Under the pieces are notes generated by a model. That model was not told the origin of the DNA. It worked only from the letters and a program-made list of their open reading frames with translations, and did not search any database. From positions 3,906,001 to 3,970,000 of the forward strand of contig NZ_CP030261.1 in assembly GCF_003312915.1 (NCBI RefSeq): DNA of 64,000 nt, read 5' to 3'. The stretch is from Flavobacterium fluviale. Its GTDB lineage: Bacteria > Bacteroidota > Bacteroidia > Flavobacteriales > Flavobacteriaceae. Made by a program: the position numbers and the translations under genes. Shown in pieces: positions 18,123 to 25,480 of this stretch (positions are counted from its first letter, which is position 1; each line of letters begins with the position of its first letter).

Positions 18123-19352
18123 ATGATAATTCAAAAAAGTATTTTTCTTCTTGCTGGAGTCTTAGCCTTAAGCAGCTGCTCCAACAATGACAATGACGAC
18201 ACCAATGTAGGACCAACTGGACCGCCTGTAGAAACTGGTACAGCAAATACAACTTACACTCCCGCATTTTCTGGACAAACTCGTGCAGGAAGTATTCAAA
18301 CCACCACAGAAATCGAATCTAAAGTTATCACCAACGGTTTAAGCGCTCCTTGGGGAGTTGCGTATCTCCCTGACGGACGTCTTTTAGTAACAGAAAAAGC
18401 AGGTAACATAAAAATTGTCACACAAGCCGGAGTAATTAGTAATGCACTAACAGGAGTACCAGCGGTAAATCCAGCAGATCAAGGTGGTTTACTGGGTATC
18501 TGCCTCGATCCAGCTTTTGAAACAAACCGAATGATTTATTGGACATTTTCTGAAGCTGTTGCTGGCGGTAATATTACCGCAGTCGCTAAAGGAAGACTGG
18601 CAAATAACGATGCGGCAGTTGAAAATGTAACCGTGATCTATCGCTCTAACACACCAAACAGCAGTACACTTCACTACGGAAGCCGTGTTGTATTTGACAA
18701 AAGTGGAAATTTATTTGTAAGTATTGGGGAAAGATCTGTTTTACAAACACGTCCGCTTGCGCAAGCTGTAAACAGCAGTTTGGGTAAAATTGTACGTATT
18801 ACAACGGGTGGTCAAGCAGCTTCTGGAAATCCAGCCTTTACACAAACTGGTGCTTTACCAGAATTATACACTATTGGACATAGAAATCCACAGGGATTGG
18901 CCATTCATCCTACAACTGGAGAATTATGGCAGAGTGAACACGGGCCAAGAGGCGGTGACGAACTTAATAGAATTACTGCTGGAGCAAACTACGGATGGCC
19001 GACTATTACTTACGGAATTGAATATGGAGGAGCCAAAATTGGCGATGGTATTACACAGCAGACTGGAATGGAACAGCCGGTTTATTACTGGGATCCAGTT
19101 GTTTCGCCAAGCGGTATGACTTTTTACTCAGGAAACCGTGTACCTGAATGGCAGAATAATCTTTTTATTGGTTCTTTAAGCGGGTCGCACATTGTTCGTT
19201 TAGCAATTAAAGACAATAAAGTAGCTGGAGAAGAAAGATTATTGGCCGGTGAAGGACAAAGATTTAGAGATATTACACAAGGAAAAGATGAAGCATTATA
19301 CGCCGTTACTGATCAAGGAAGACTTTACAAAATTGATAAAAAACAGAAGTAA
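18123..19352 (+). CDS. PQQ-dependent glucose/sorbosone-type sugar dehydrogenase lipoprotein
   Basis: The product is a 409-residue lipoprotein (LAGVLALSSCSNNDND) with a short acidic/Pro linker, then a six-bladed beta-propeller of the GSDH family. Blade motifs include LSAPWGVAYLPDGRLLVTEK, GLLGICLDPAFETN and YTIGHRNPQGLAIHPTTGELW. WQSEHGPRGGDELNRI carries the usual cofactor/metal region. Soluble aldose dehydrogenases of this family oxidise sugars in the periplasm with PQQ, though many homologues have no proven cofactor. It stands alone and ends at a shared terminator. No PQQ biosynthesis gene is seen here. Confidence 0.88.
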   Translation: MIIQKSIFLLAGVLALSSCSNNDNDDTNVGPTGPPVETGTANTTYTPAFSGQTRAGSIQTTTEIESKVITNGLSAPWGVAYLPDGRLLVTEKAGNIKIVTQAGVISNALTGVPAVNPADQGGLLGICLDPAFETNRMIYWTFSEAVAGGNITAVAKGRLANNDAAVENVTVIYRSNTPNSSTLHYGSRVVFDKSGNLFVSIGERSVLQTRPLAQAVNSSLGKIVRITTGGQAASGNPAFTQTGALPELYTIGHRNPQGLAIHPTTGELWQSEHGPRGGDELNRITAGANYGWPTITYGIEYGGAKIGDGITQQTGMEQPVYYWDPVVSPSGMTFYSGNRVPEWQNNLFIGSLSGSHIVRLAIKDNKVAGEERLLAGEGQRFRDITQGKDEALYAVTDQGRLYKIDKKQK

Positions 19353-19380
19353 ACTAAACTTGTTCATTTATATTAGCCAA

Positions 19381-19404
19381 AAACGCCCCAATTATGGGGC
19401 GTTT
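19381..19404. terminator. Bidirectional terminator between convergent genes
   Basis: AAACGCCCCA, loop ATTA, TGGGGCGTTT, with A and T runs on both sides. It closes the sugar dehydrogenase gene (+) and the thioredoxin-family gene (-). Confidence 0.85.
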
Positions 19405-19427
19405 CGTATTTTATAGCGTATTAGTAA

Positions 19428-20042
19428 TTAAGCTTTTGCTTTTCTTTTTACCGTACATCCAATTTCTTTAGTCTGAGTAACCGCTGGTTTTTGACCGCTT
19501 TTTAAAGATGCAATAACATCTTCGGCATATTTTACTTTATCAGCTTTATTTCCTTCTGGATCATTGTCGATTGCTCCAACATATTCTACAATATTTCCTT
19601 TTGAAGTTTTAGAAACGATGAAAATATGCGGTGTACGTTTTGCTCCGTACTGGTCAGTAATTTTTTGTCCTGGATCAAATAAATATGGGAAAGGATATTT
19701 TTTATCTTTTGCCAAATCCTGCATTTTTGCAAAAGTATCTGCTGTAGAAGCTTCTGGATCGTTTGGATTAATTGCAATTACAGGATATCCTTGTGGTCTG
19801 AATTTTTTATCTAAATCGATAATTCTCTGCTCATAACCAATCGCATAAGGACAGGTATTACAAGTAAAAACTACAATGTAACCTTTCGCATCTTTAAAAG
19901 TTCCAAATGAAACTTCTTTATTGTCTACATTTTTTAATTTGAAATCTGGTGCAGCATCTCCAGCTTTAAGAGTTGCTCCTGTCTGCGCCTGCGAAAGAAA
20001 AGCAGAAAACGCTAATGCCAATACTAGAATTATTTTTTTCAT
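19428..20042 (-). CDS. Exported thioredoxin/peroxiredoxin-like protein (AhpC/TSA fold)
   Basis: The 204-residue protein has a signal peptide (MKKIILVLALAFSAFLSQAQ). The fold starts GDAAPDFKLKNVDNKEV and carries the redox motif CNTCPYAIGYEQRI with Cys61 and Cys64. NPNDPEASTADTF and AKRTPHIFIV (cis-Pro loop) follow. This is the PRX-like subfamily common in Bacteroidota, probably a periplasmic thiol oxidoreductase or peroxidase. It is 12 bases downstream of another thioredoxin-fold gene, so the two form an operon. The substrate is unknown. Confidence 0.9.
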   Translation of the reverse strand: MKKIILVLALAFSAFLSQAQTGATLKAGDAAPDFKLKNVDNKEVSFGTFKDAKGYIVVFTCNTCPYAIGYEQRIIDLDKKFRPQGYPVIAINPNDPEASTADTFAKMQDLAKDKKYPFPYLFDPGQKITDQYGAKRTPHIFIVSKTSKGNIVEYVGAIDNDPEGNKADKVKYAEDVIASLKSGQKPAVTQTKEIGCTVKRKAKA

Positions 20043-20054
20043 GGTTTACGGATT

Positions 20055-20531
20055 TTATAGTTTTTTATATTCAGTTAATAATTGTTCATAGGTAAATTCA
20101 CTCTCGACAAATTTTCGCTTATCATTTTTTATAAAGAGAGTTGCAGGAATACTTCCTGACCAGCTTGGATCGATTCGGTCAATAAATTCCTGCGGACTGC
20201 TTTCGTTTAAAAGAAAAACTTCATTCTTCAAATTTTTTCTTTTTACAAAGGGAATTACGTTTGAAGTCAGTTTTGATTTAAAATCAAGGCTAACTAATAA
20301 AACAGCCAGTTTATCTGATTTGTATTCTGCTTTTAATTTTTCGAAATGCGGTAATTCTTTTATGCAGGGTGCGCACCACGTTGCCCAAAAATTGACTACA
20401 AAAGTACTGTCTTTTCCGTTTTTAATTCTTTCATTTAGTTGATCAATATTCAACAACTTCACATTTTGACTATAAGCCGAAACTGAAAAAAAACTAATTA
20501 GAAATATATAGTAAAAAGACTTGATTTTCAT
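20055..20531 (-). CDS. TlpA-like thiol:disulfide oxidoreductase
   Basis: This 158-residue protein has a signal peptide of about 22 residues (ISFFSVSAYSQ) and a thioredoxin domain with the active site WATWCAPCIKELPHF (Cys53, Cys56). The cis-proline loop lies in WSGSIPATLFI. TlpA/ResA proteins keep exported cysteines reduced, for example during cytochrome c maturation or enzyme repair. It precedes the peroxiredoxin-like gene and may pass electrons to it. A -7 element (reverse TATATTTG) lies 36-43 bases upstream of the start. Confidence 0.92.
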   Translation of the reverse strand: MKIKSFYYIFLISFFSVSAYSQNVKLLNIDQLNERIKNGKDSTFVVNFWATWCAPCIKELPHFEKLKAEYKSDKLAVLLVSLDFKSKLTSNVIPFVKRKNLKNEVFLLNESSPQEFIDRIDPSWSGSIPATLFIKNDKRKFVESEFTYEQLLTEYKKL

Positions 20532-20566
20532 AAGAATAGAATGCTTTAGGATTAATTTGTACCTTA

Positions 20567-20574
20567 CAAATATA
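20567..20574 (-). promoter_or_regulatory. Possible -7 element of the thioredoxin-pair operon
   Basis: The reverse strand reads TATATTTG, a full TAnnTTTG match, 36 bases upstream of the ATG at 20531. No TTG is found at normal spacing. Confidence 0.4.
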
Positions 20575-20658
20575 AAGCAATGAAATCTTACTTTTTGTTA
20601 ATAAAAATTTAATGGCTTCAAATACACATAACTGAAATTAATATACTGTGATTTTAAT

Positions 20659-21408
20659 TTAGAGTTTGGTTCGTTTTCCTATATAGTAACTGTATTCTTT
20701 ATCGAATGCATAGCCTCTTTCATCTATAACTTTAAAATGAAATTCATTCAAACTTTTGCTTTTAATTATTTTTACCTCACTGCTGATGGTTCTCACAAAG
20801 TAAGCAAGTTTATCATCTTTAGCAAAAAAGGCATTATCACATTCCAAATAATAAGTTCCATCCAAGCATCCTTCTAATATTTTAAATGTTTTGGGATTTG
20901 CGTCAGGAATTATTTTTCCTTTAAAGAACACGTGATTTTTATCCATTCCTAGATTTCCAATAAGTTCTGGATGAGGAATAGTAAATGAATCGATATCTAC
21001 ATTCTCAACCAAATTTATATCTCCAAAATATAATTTATGATCAACCTCAGCGTAATAATCATTTAAATATTTTGCTTTACTCCAATCAAAGGGCATTTGA
21101 TCATTATGGCGGTAATAATTTCCATTTGAAAAACTATAACCCTTATCGATATCAATCACTTTAAAATCTTTTGGATCTGCATTTTCCAAAACGCAAAAAC
21201 TACAAAACGCACTCTGTATGTAAATATGATTTTTATCTGCGAAATATACCGTAGATGCATAATCATCTGATGTTGCGGCGTTATTTGCAATAATCTTGAA
21301 GTTCTCGAAGTCAATAATTTTATAAAATTTCTTGAAGACTTCACTATCATAAAAAAGTATCAAATTATTGTCGATGATTTTATAACCATAACCTAAATCC
21401 TTAACCAT
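20659..21408 (-). CDS. DKNYY-family protein
   Basis: The 249-residue protein is built from repeated beta-rich units ending in the DKNxxY/F signature. YFADKNHIYIQSAF, LGMDKNHVFFKGKII and AFDKEYSYYIGK are visible. DKNYY proteins are repeat proteins of unknown function found in many bacteria. No signal peptide is seen with this start (MVKDLGYGYKIIDNN). Product and partners cannot be inferred; it appears monocistronic. Confidence 0.75.
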   Translation of the reverse strand: MVKDLGYGYKIIDNNLILFYDSEVFKKFYKIIDFENFKIIANNAATSDDYASTVYFADKNHIYIQSAFCSFCVLENADPKDFKVIDIDKGYSFSNGNYYRHNDQMPFDWSKAKYLNDYYAEVDHKLYFGDINLVENVDIDSFTIPHPELIGNLGMDKNHVFFKGKIIPDANPKTFKILEGCLDGTYYLECDNAFFAKDDKLAYFVRTISSEVKIIKSKSLNEFHFKVIDERGYAFDKEYSYYIGKRTKL

Positions 21409-21634
21409 ACCATTTTTTTTTATTTGAAGCTTTTAATTTTTATCTAATGTAAAAATACGCAATTGATTGTAAGAGTGCAATTACTTTGCAACTCAATTTC
21501 TATGTTTTTATAAAGTTATAATTCGCTAAAGTTTCAATTATCATCTAGTCATGTTTTCTTGACTAATTGACTCGTGACATATTTCGGAGGAAATTTGTGA
21601 GAAATCTAAAAGTTCGAGAGTACACTTAATTTCT

Positions 21635-22621
21635 ATGAAAATACTGTCGTTGTTGCTAATCTTGATTTACGGTACGAACTGTCAATCGCAAACGAATTTA
21701 AAAATGAGTGAAAATAAATCAAATCCTTTATTGTGCGATCCAATAACTGGAGTGTGTGAGATGCCTTTAAACGAAAAATCTCCTGAAACGACTTCTATAC
21801 TAACTGAAAATAAACCTATAAAAATAATTTATTACACAGATCCTATTTGTTCTTCGTGCTGGGGAATAGAACCTCAACTTAGAAAACTAAAACTGGAATA
21901 CGGCGATTATTTTGATATTGAATACAAAATGGGCGGTCTTCTTCCTGATTGGAGTTATAATAGCGGAGGCATAAGTAAGCCTTCGGATGTTGCTCAACAT
22001 TGGGATGATGCTAGTTTACACTACGAAATGCCAATTGATGGAGATGTTTGGCTTGAAGATCCTTTAGACTCTTCTTATCCTTCATGTATTGCCATGAAAG
22101 CTGCACAGATGCAGAGTACAGAAAAAGCAATAAAATTTATGAGAATCCTACGGGAGAAATTATATCTCGAAAAGAAAAACATAGCAAAATGGGAAAACAT
22201 TGCAGAAGCTGCAAAAATCGCCGATCTTAATATCGAAAAACTGAAAACAGATTACAATGGTGCTGCTGAAAAACTTTTTCAAGAAGATTTATATTTTGGA
22301 AAAACTCTCGGAGTCAGAGGTTTTCCCACTTTCTTTTTTGCTGATGAAAGCAATAATAAATTAACCGTTTACGGTTCTAAACCTTACACCACTTATGAAA
22401 ATGCTTTACTGGCTTTATTTCCTGAAGCAAAAAAGAAAGCAATTGTAAAAGAAAACTCTTTATCTATTTTCGAAATATATCCTACGTTAGCACCAAAAGA
22501 ATACGCAGTACTTCAGGACATTTCCCTTAACGAAGCAAAAATTATATTAGAGGAATTATATGAAAAAGGAAAGTTAGATAGAGTGTCTATAAAAAATGGT
22601 TCGCTTTATAGTAAGAAGTAA
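21635..22621 (+). CDS. DsbA-family (FrnE/SpxH-like) thioredoxin-fold protein with C-terminal extension
   Basis: The ORF has 328 residues. The thioredoxin/DsbA core begins IKIIYYTDPICSSCWGIEP with Cys72 and Cys75. A helical insert (QHWDDASLHYEMPIDG) and a cis-Pro loop in LGVRGFPTFFF follow. The N-terminus is ambiguous: MKILSLLLILIYGTNC looks like an export signal, whereas the ATG at residue 24 (MSENKSNPLLCDPITGVCEMP) gives the cytoplasmic form more usual for this family. The last 50 residues (LAPKEYAVLQDISLNEAKIIL to IKNGSLYSKK) look like a small winged-helix-type domain. It is probably a thiol oxidoreductase or adaptor. Confidence 0.82.
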   Translation: MKILSLLLILIYGTNCQSQTNLKMSENKSNPLLCDPITGVCEMPLNEKSPETTSILTENKPIKIIYYTDPICSSCWGIEPQLRKLKLEYGDYFDIEYKMGGLLPDWSYNSGGISKPSDVAQHWDDASLHYEMPIDGDVWLEDPLDSSYPSCIAMKAAQMQSTEKAIKFMRILREKLYLEKKNIAKWENIAEAAKIADLNIEKLKTDYNGAAEKLFQEDLYFGKTLGVRGFPTFFFADESNNKLTVYGSKPYTTYENALLALFPEAKKKAIVKENSLSIFEIYPTLAPKEYAVLQDISLNEAKIILEELYEKGKLDRVSIKNGSLYSKK

Positions 22622-22700
22622 TTTTAAAATATCCAAAAAGACAAAAACCAATAGATCTCACAGAAGCATTAAAATATCACTTTAAGCTAAATCATTATAC

Positions 22701-22735
22701 ACAAAAAGCCACAAGATAAACTTGTAGCTTTTTGT
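22701..22735. terminator. Terminator hairpin between convergent DsbA-like and CinA-like genes
   Basis: ACAAAAAGCCACAAG, loop ATAAA, CTTGTAGCTTTTTGT. The stem has one mismatch and is flanked by A and T runs. Confidence 0.7.
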
Positions 22736-22755
22736 AAATTATTATCTAGTTACAT

Positions 22756-23229
22756 TCAGATTTCCTCTAGAATTAATTCTGCAACGGCATCAATTGCTTG
22801 ATTAATTATACTCTCTTGATCTCCGTCAAATACGAAACGTCTCGCTATTTCTTTGTCTGAAAACATAATATGAATAAAAATAGTTCCTACAGGTTTTTCA
22901 TCGGTTTCGCTTCCGCCTGGTGTTGGAAGTCCGGTTAAGCCAACACAAATATCTGAATTTATATAGCGATAAAAATTCTGAGCCATAAGCGCAGTAACTT
23001 CTGCAGATTCAGCACTGAATTTTTCTATCGTTCCCCACGGAATATGAAGTAAGTCCTCCTTCATAGAAGAATGATAGCAGACCATCCCTCCTATTAAAAT
23101 TCGTCCCGAATTAAAAACAGTCGAAAACTCATAAGACATTTTTCCAGCAGAAGCACTTTCTGCAAATGAAATCGTCAAGTTTTTATCTATTAAAGCCTCA
23201 CAGCAGGCCGTAACTTTTTCAGATGCCAT
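22756..23229 (-). CDS. CinA C-terminal domain family protein (nicotinamide-nucleotide amidase-like)
   Basis: The product is a stand-alone 157-residue CinA/PncC domain. Residues about 15-35 read LTISFAESASAGKMSYEFS. Active NMN deamidases usually have AESCTGG here, so the Cys-Thr-Gly-Gly part is changed to Ala-Ser-Ala-Gly. Later marks GGMVCYHSSMKEDLL and CVGLTGLPTPGG are kept. PncC enzymes recycle nicotinamide mononucleotide to nicotinate mononucleotide. The altered motif makes the activity uncertain. It appears monocistronic. Confidence 0.85.
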   Translation of the reverse strand: MASEKVTACCEALIDKNLTISFAESASAGKMSYEFSTVFNSGRILIGGMVCYHSSMKEDLLHIPWGTIEKFSAESAEVTALMAQNFYRYINSDICVGLTGLPTPGGSETDEKPVGTIFIHIMFSDKEIARRFVFDGDQESIINQAIDAVAELILEEI

Positions 23230-23271
23230 ATCATTTCGATTTTAATTAAACCTTTATAAATCATATTACAC

Positions 23272-23279
23272 CAAAAATA
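23272..23279 (-). promoter_or_regulatory. Possible -7 element of the CinA-like gene
   Basis: The reverse strand reads TATTTTTG (TAnnTTTG), 43 bases before the ATG at 23229. No clear TTG box is found at normal spacing. Confidence 0.35.
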
Positions 23280-23395
23280 AATTGTTTACCTACTGCTGAT
23301 CTTACATAATTTCTTACAATCATTATATTATAAGTAACTGTTAATTATGCAGCTATAAATAATTTTCTTGTAAGGACTTCCTTGTATGTCATTGC

Positions 23396-23403
23396 TAAAT
23401 TTG
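23396..23403 (+). promoter_or_regulatory. Possible -7 element of the acidic-protein gene cluster
   Basis: TAAATTTG matches the consensus, 155 bases before the ATG at 23558. A TTG at 23368-23370 lies 25 bases upstream, slightly beyond the usual 17-23. The remaining spacer (23230-23557) holds no other feature I can support. Confidence 0.4.
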
Positions 23404-23557
23404 TAAAACACGATATTTTTTACAAGCCTTTACAATTTCATTATAAGCCATTAAAATAAAATAGAACAATACGAACTAGTTATAAAAGAGGAAAGCCAAA
23501 GGAGAAATTATCCATTGAAATTCCTTGAGTAAAACAATAACCTTAAAAAACAGTATT

Positions 23558-24046
23558 ATGGAAAAGCAGAACAACGATAATTATGGTCAATTCGATCCAG
23601 ATTATATAGATCAAAATACTCTTGTAGATGGAACTTATTCTGTTGAAGATGAATACAAACAAGAGCTGAAAAAAAATGACGAAAGGGAATTCGGCGAAAG
23701 CGATCCTGATATTATTGATCAAAATACTTTGATTGATAACGATAATTATGCAAGAGATGAAGATCCTTATCAATATCAAGAAGAATTTGTGGAAGATTTA
23801 TCTCATCCAGAGCAAGATTTTGAAAAAAATACCAATGTAAGATCGGAGAATATTCCAAATCAGGAACGTATTATCAATGAAGATGATGCTATTACAAATG
23901 ATGATACAGAAGATGATCTAAATGACGAATATGATCCTGAACTAGATTTGGATCATGATGTGGAAAAAGGTGGTGATTTAGACAATGACGAAGAACTGGA
24001 CGATTTTGACGCGGAACATTATCCGGAAAATCATCCTAGAGAATAA
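23558..24046 (+). CDS. Highly acidic low-complexity protein with internal duplication
   Basis: At 162 residues from the ATG at 23558, about 40 percent are Asp or Glu by eye. Two N-terminal units match: FDPDYIDQNTLVDGTY and SDPDIIDQNTLIDNDN. The rest is Asp/Glu/Asn-rich with no hydrophobic segment or signal peptide, so it is likely disordered and cytoplasmic. A TTG at 23525 could add 11 residues but ATG is preferred. I do not recognise a family. It heads a run of three small genes in one direction, a pattern seen for stress-related proteins, but no function is claimed. Confidence 0.72.
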   Translation: MEKQNNDNYGQFDPDYIDQNTLVDGTYSVEDEYKQELKKNDEREFGESDPDIIDQNTLIDNDNYARDEDPYQYQEEFVEDLSHPEQDFEKNTNVRSENIPNQERIINEDDAITNDDTEDDLNDEYDPELDLDHDVEKGGDLDNDEELDDFDAEHYPENHPRE

Positions 24047-24082
24047 AAGACTTATATTTAAGGGTTTATAAAAGAATCGTCT

Positions 24083-24475
24083 ATGACTATAGCAACTCAA
24101 ATTGTATGGCTTTTTGTTTTAGCAATTCCAATTGCCTGCATAAGCTGGACTGTAACGCACGAAGAGATTTTTAGAGAACCACACGAATGGTGTGTCAATC
24201 GTTCTAAAAATGACAGGTTTTTAGTGTCAAGAAAATTTTTCTATCTGTTTACGTGCGAGTATTGTTTTAGCCATTATGTCACAATTGCATTTTTGATTCT
24301 TTGCGATTATAAACTTTTGTTAAATGATTGGCGAGGCTATATTTTGGCAGGGTTTTCTCTGGTTTTTATGGCAAATGCCTATATGAGTCTTTTTGCATTA
24401 CTGCGTCAGGCAATCAAAAAAGAAAAGGTCGAAATCGAAAAAATTGAAAATGAAACCGATATTGACAAACAATAA
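24083..24475 (+). CDS. Small membrane protein with CxxC motif, function unknown
   Basis: This 130-residue protein has hydrophobic segments near 5-22, 62-80 and 88-108, and a charged Lys/Glu tail. Between the first and second helices is RKFFYLFTCEYCFSHYVTIA, whose CxxC followed by an aromatic helix resembles the CPWC-type motif of DUF1360-like small membrane proteins. That link is tentative. It follows the acidic-protein gene by 36 bases and is probably co-transcribed. Confidence 0.7.
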   Translation: MTIATQIVWLFVLAIPIACISWTVTHEEIFREPHEWCVNRSKNDRFLVSRKFFYLFTCEYCFSHYVTIAFLILCDYKLLLNDWRGYILAGFSLVFMANAYMSLFALLRQAIKKEKVEIEKIENETDIDKQ

Positions 24476-24509
24476 GATTAAAAAAGTATAACTAAACAAT
24501 TATTTTATC

Positions 24510-24782
24510 ATGGAGAATTTAAATTTCATAGATCCATTATTACACGGAATTACACCAGAGAACAAATCGCTTAATCTTTCTGTAAAACAAATGGTGTGCG
24601 CTGGAGTTGGTGCTCTTATAGCTTCGGCAGTTTTGAAAAAAACAGGTCATACAAAAGCTAGTGCTGTTGTAGGAAGTATTGCATTGCCAATTTTAGCTTC
24701 AGCTTGTTATAAAAAATACAGCCAAGTAACTAAAGAAAAAATCGATGCTAAAACTAGCAGCGGTATTGAATACAATCACTAA
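24510..24782 (+). CDS. Small hypothetical protein with Gly/Ala helical hairpin
   Basis: The product is 90 residues. The middle (MVCAGVGALIASAVLKKTGH, then ASAVVGSIALPILASACYKK) forms two short Ala/Gly-rich hydrophobic helices joined by a basic turn, suggesting membrane association. I know no named family for it. It ends the three-gene run, 34 bases after the CxxC membrane protein and before a strong terminator. Confidence 0.68.
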   Translation: MENLNFIDPLLHGITPENKSLNLSVKQMVCAGVGALIASAVLKKTGHTKASAVVGSIALPILASACYKKYSQVTKEKIDAKTSSGIEYNH

Positions 24783-24801
24783 TTGTGAAAGTATAACTCA
24801 T

Positions 24802-24834
24802 AAAAAAAGAGCACTAAATTAGTGCTCTTTTTTT
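24802..24834. terminator. Strong bidirectional terminator
   Basis: GAGCACTAA-A-TTAGTGCTC with seven A before and eight T after. It separates the small-gene run (+) from the SpoIIAA-like gene (-). Confidence 0.88.
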
Positions 24835-24866
24835 ATACCAAACTTTTAGATTAAAAAGGTAAAAAC

Positions 24867-25235
24867 TTAAGAAATATTACCTTCTACCCAATTAAGGGCT
24901 TTGTTAAATTCAATTTTTTTGTAACCACGAAACTCTCCTGGAACAACATAACTAAATCCATTTGTAAAAGATATAATTTCATCTGTATCTGTAACTATAG
25001 CTGCGCGATTCCATTTTCCAAGATGTTTAAGTCCTAAAAGTGCATCTTGAAGCCAAGCTCCTGCAGTAAAGTTTTTAATATCTGTATCTAAAACTAACAA
25101 AAAATTAATTTCGTTTGTCTGTTTCACTAAATGTTCAACAGCGGGAATAACTGCTGTTAAGAAATCGTCTTTTGTTACTTCTGCCAATGCTCTAAAGGCA
25201 ACAACGTTATCTGTAGTGTCAATTTGATGTATCAT
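24867..25235 (-). CDS. SpoIIAA-like (STAS-fold) protein
   Basis: The 122-residue protein is a single alpha/beta domain matching the SpoIIAA-like family (PF11964): an N-terminal VVAFRALAEVTKDDF, INFLLVLDTDIKNFTAGAWLQD, KWNRAAIVTDTDE, and a C-terminal EFRGYKKIEFNKALNWVEG. Family structures resemble STAS anti-anti-sigma domains and CRAL-TRIO folds, and may bind lipids or partner proteins. No phosphorylatable serine context is clear. It is monocistronic with a possible -7 element (reverse TATATTTG) at 25322-25329. Confidence 0.85.
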   Translation of the reverse strand: MIHQIDTTDNVVAFRALAEVTKDDFLTAVIPAVEHLVKQTNEINFLLVLDTDIKNFTAGAWLQDALLGLKHLGKWNRAAIVTDTDEIISFTNGFSYVVPGEFRGYKKIEFNKALNWVEGNIS

Positions 25236-25321
25236 AATGCTTGTACTTTGAGTTATTTAAATAATTGAATTTAGAACTTAATTTTACTGCATTATTAGCT
25301 TCAAAATGTCTAAATCCAACT

Positions 25322-25329
25322 CAAATATA
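25322..25329 (-). promoter_or_regulatory. Possible -7 element of the SpoIIAA-like gene
   Basis: The reverse strand reads TATATTTG, 87 bases upstream of the ATG. The same octamer serves the thioredoxin operon at 20567. Confidence 0.35.
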
Positions 25330-25480
25330 CTGATTTAATGCATGTTAAAAGTTATATTTTTTCATTTGTTTCTTATATTTTAAGGATTAAATTTCTAAAA
25401 AAATATCGATTTAGATGGATAAAAATCCGCAGATTAAAATGGAATTAAGAGTGAGGATTTTGATTATAAGTACTCTTATT

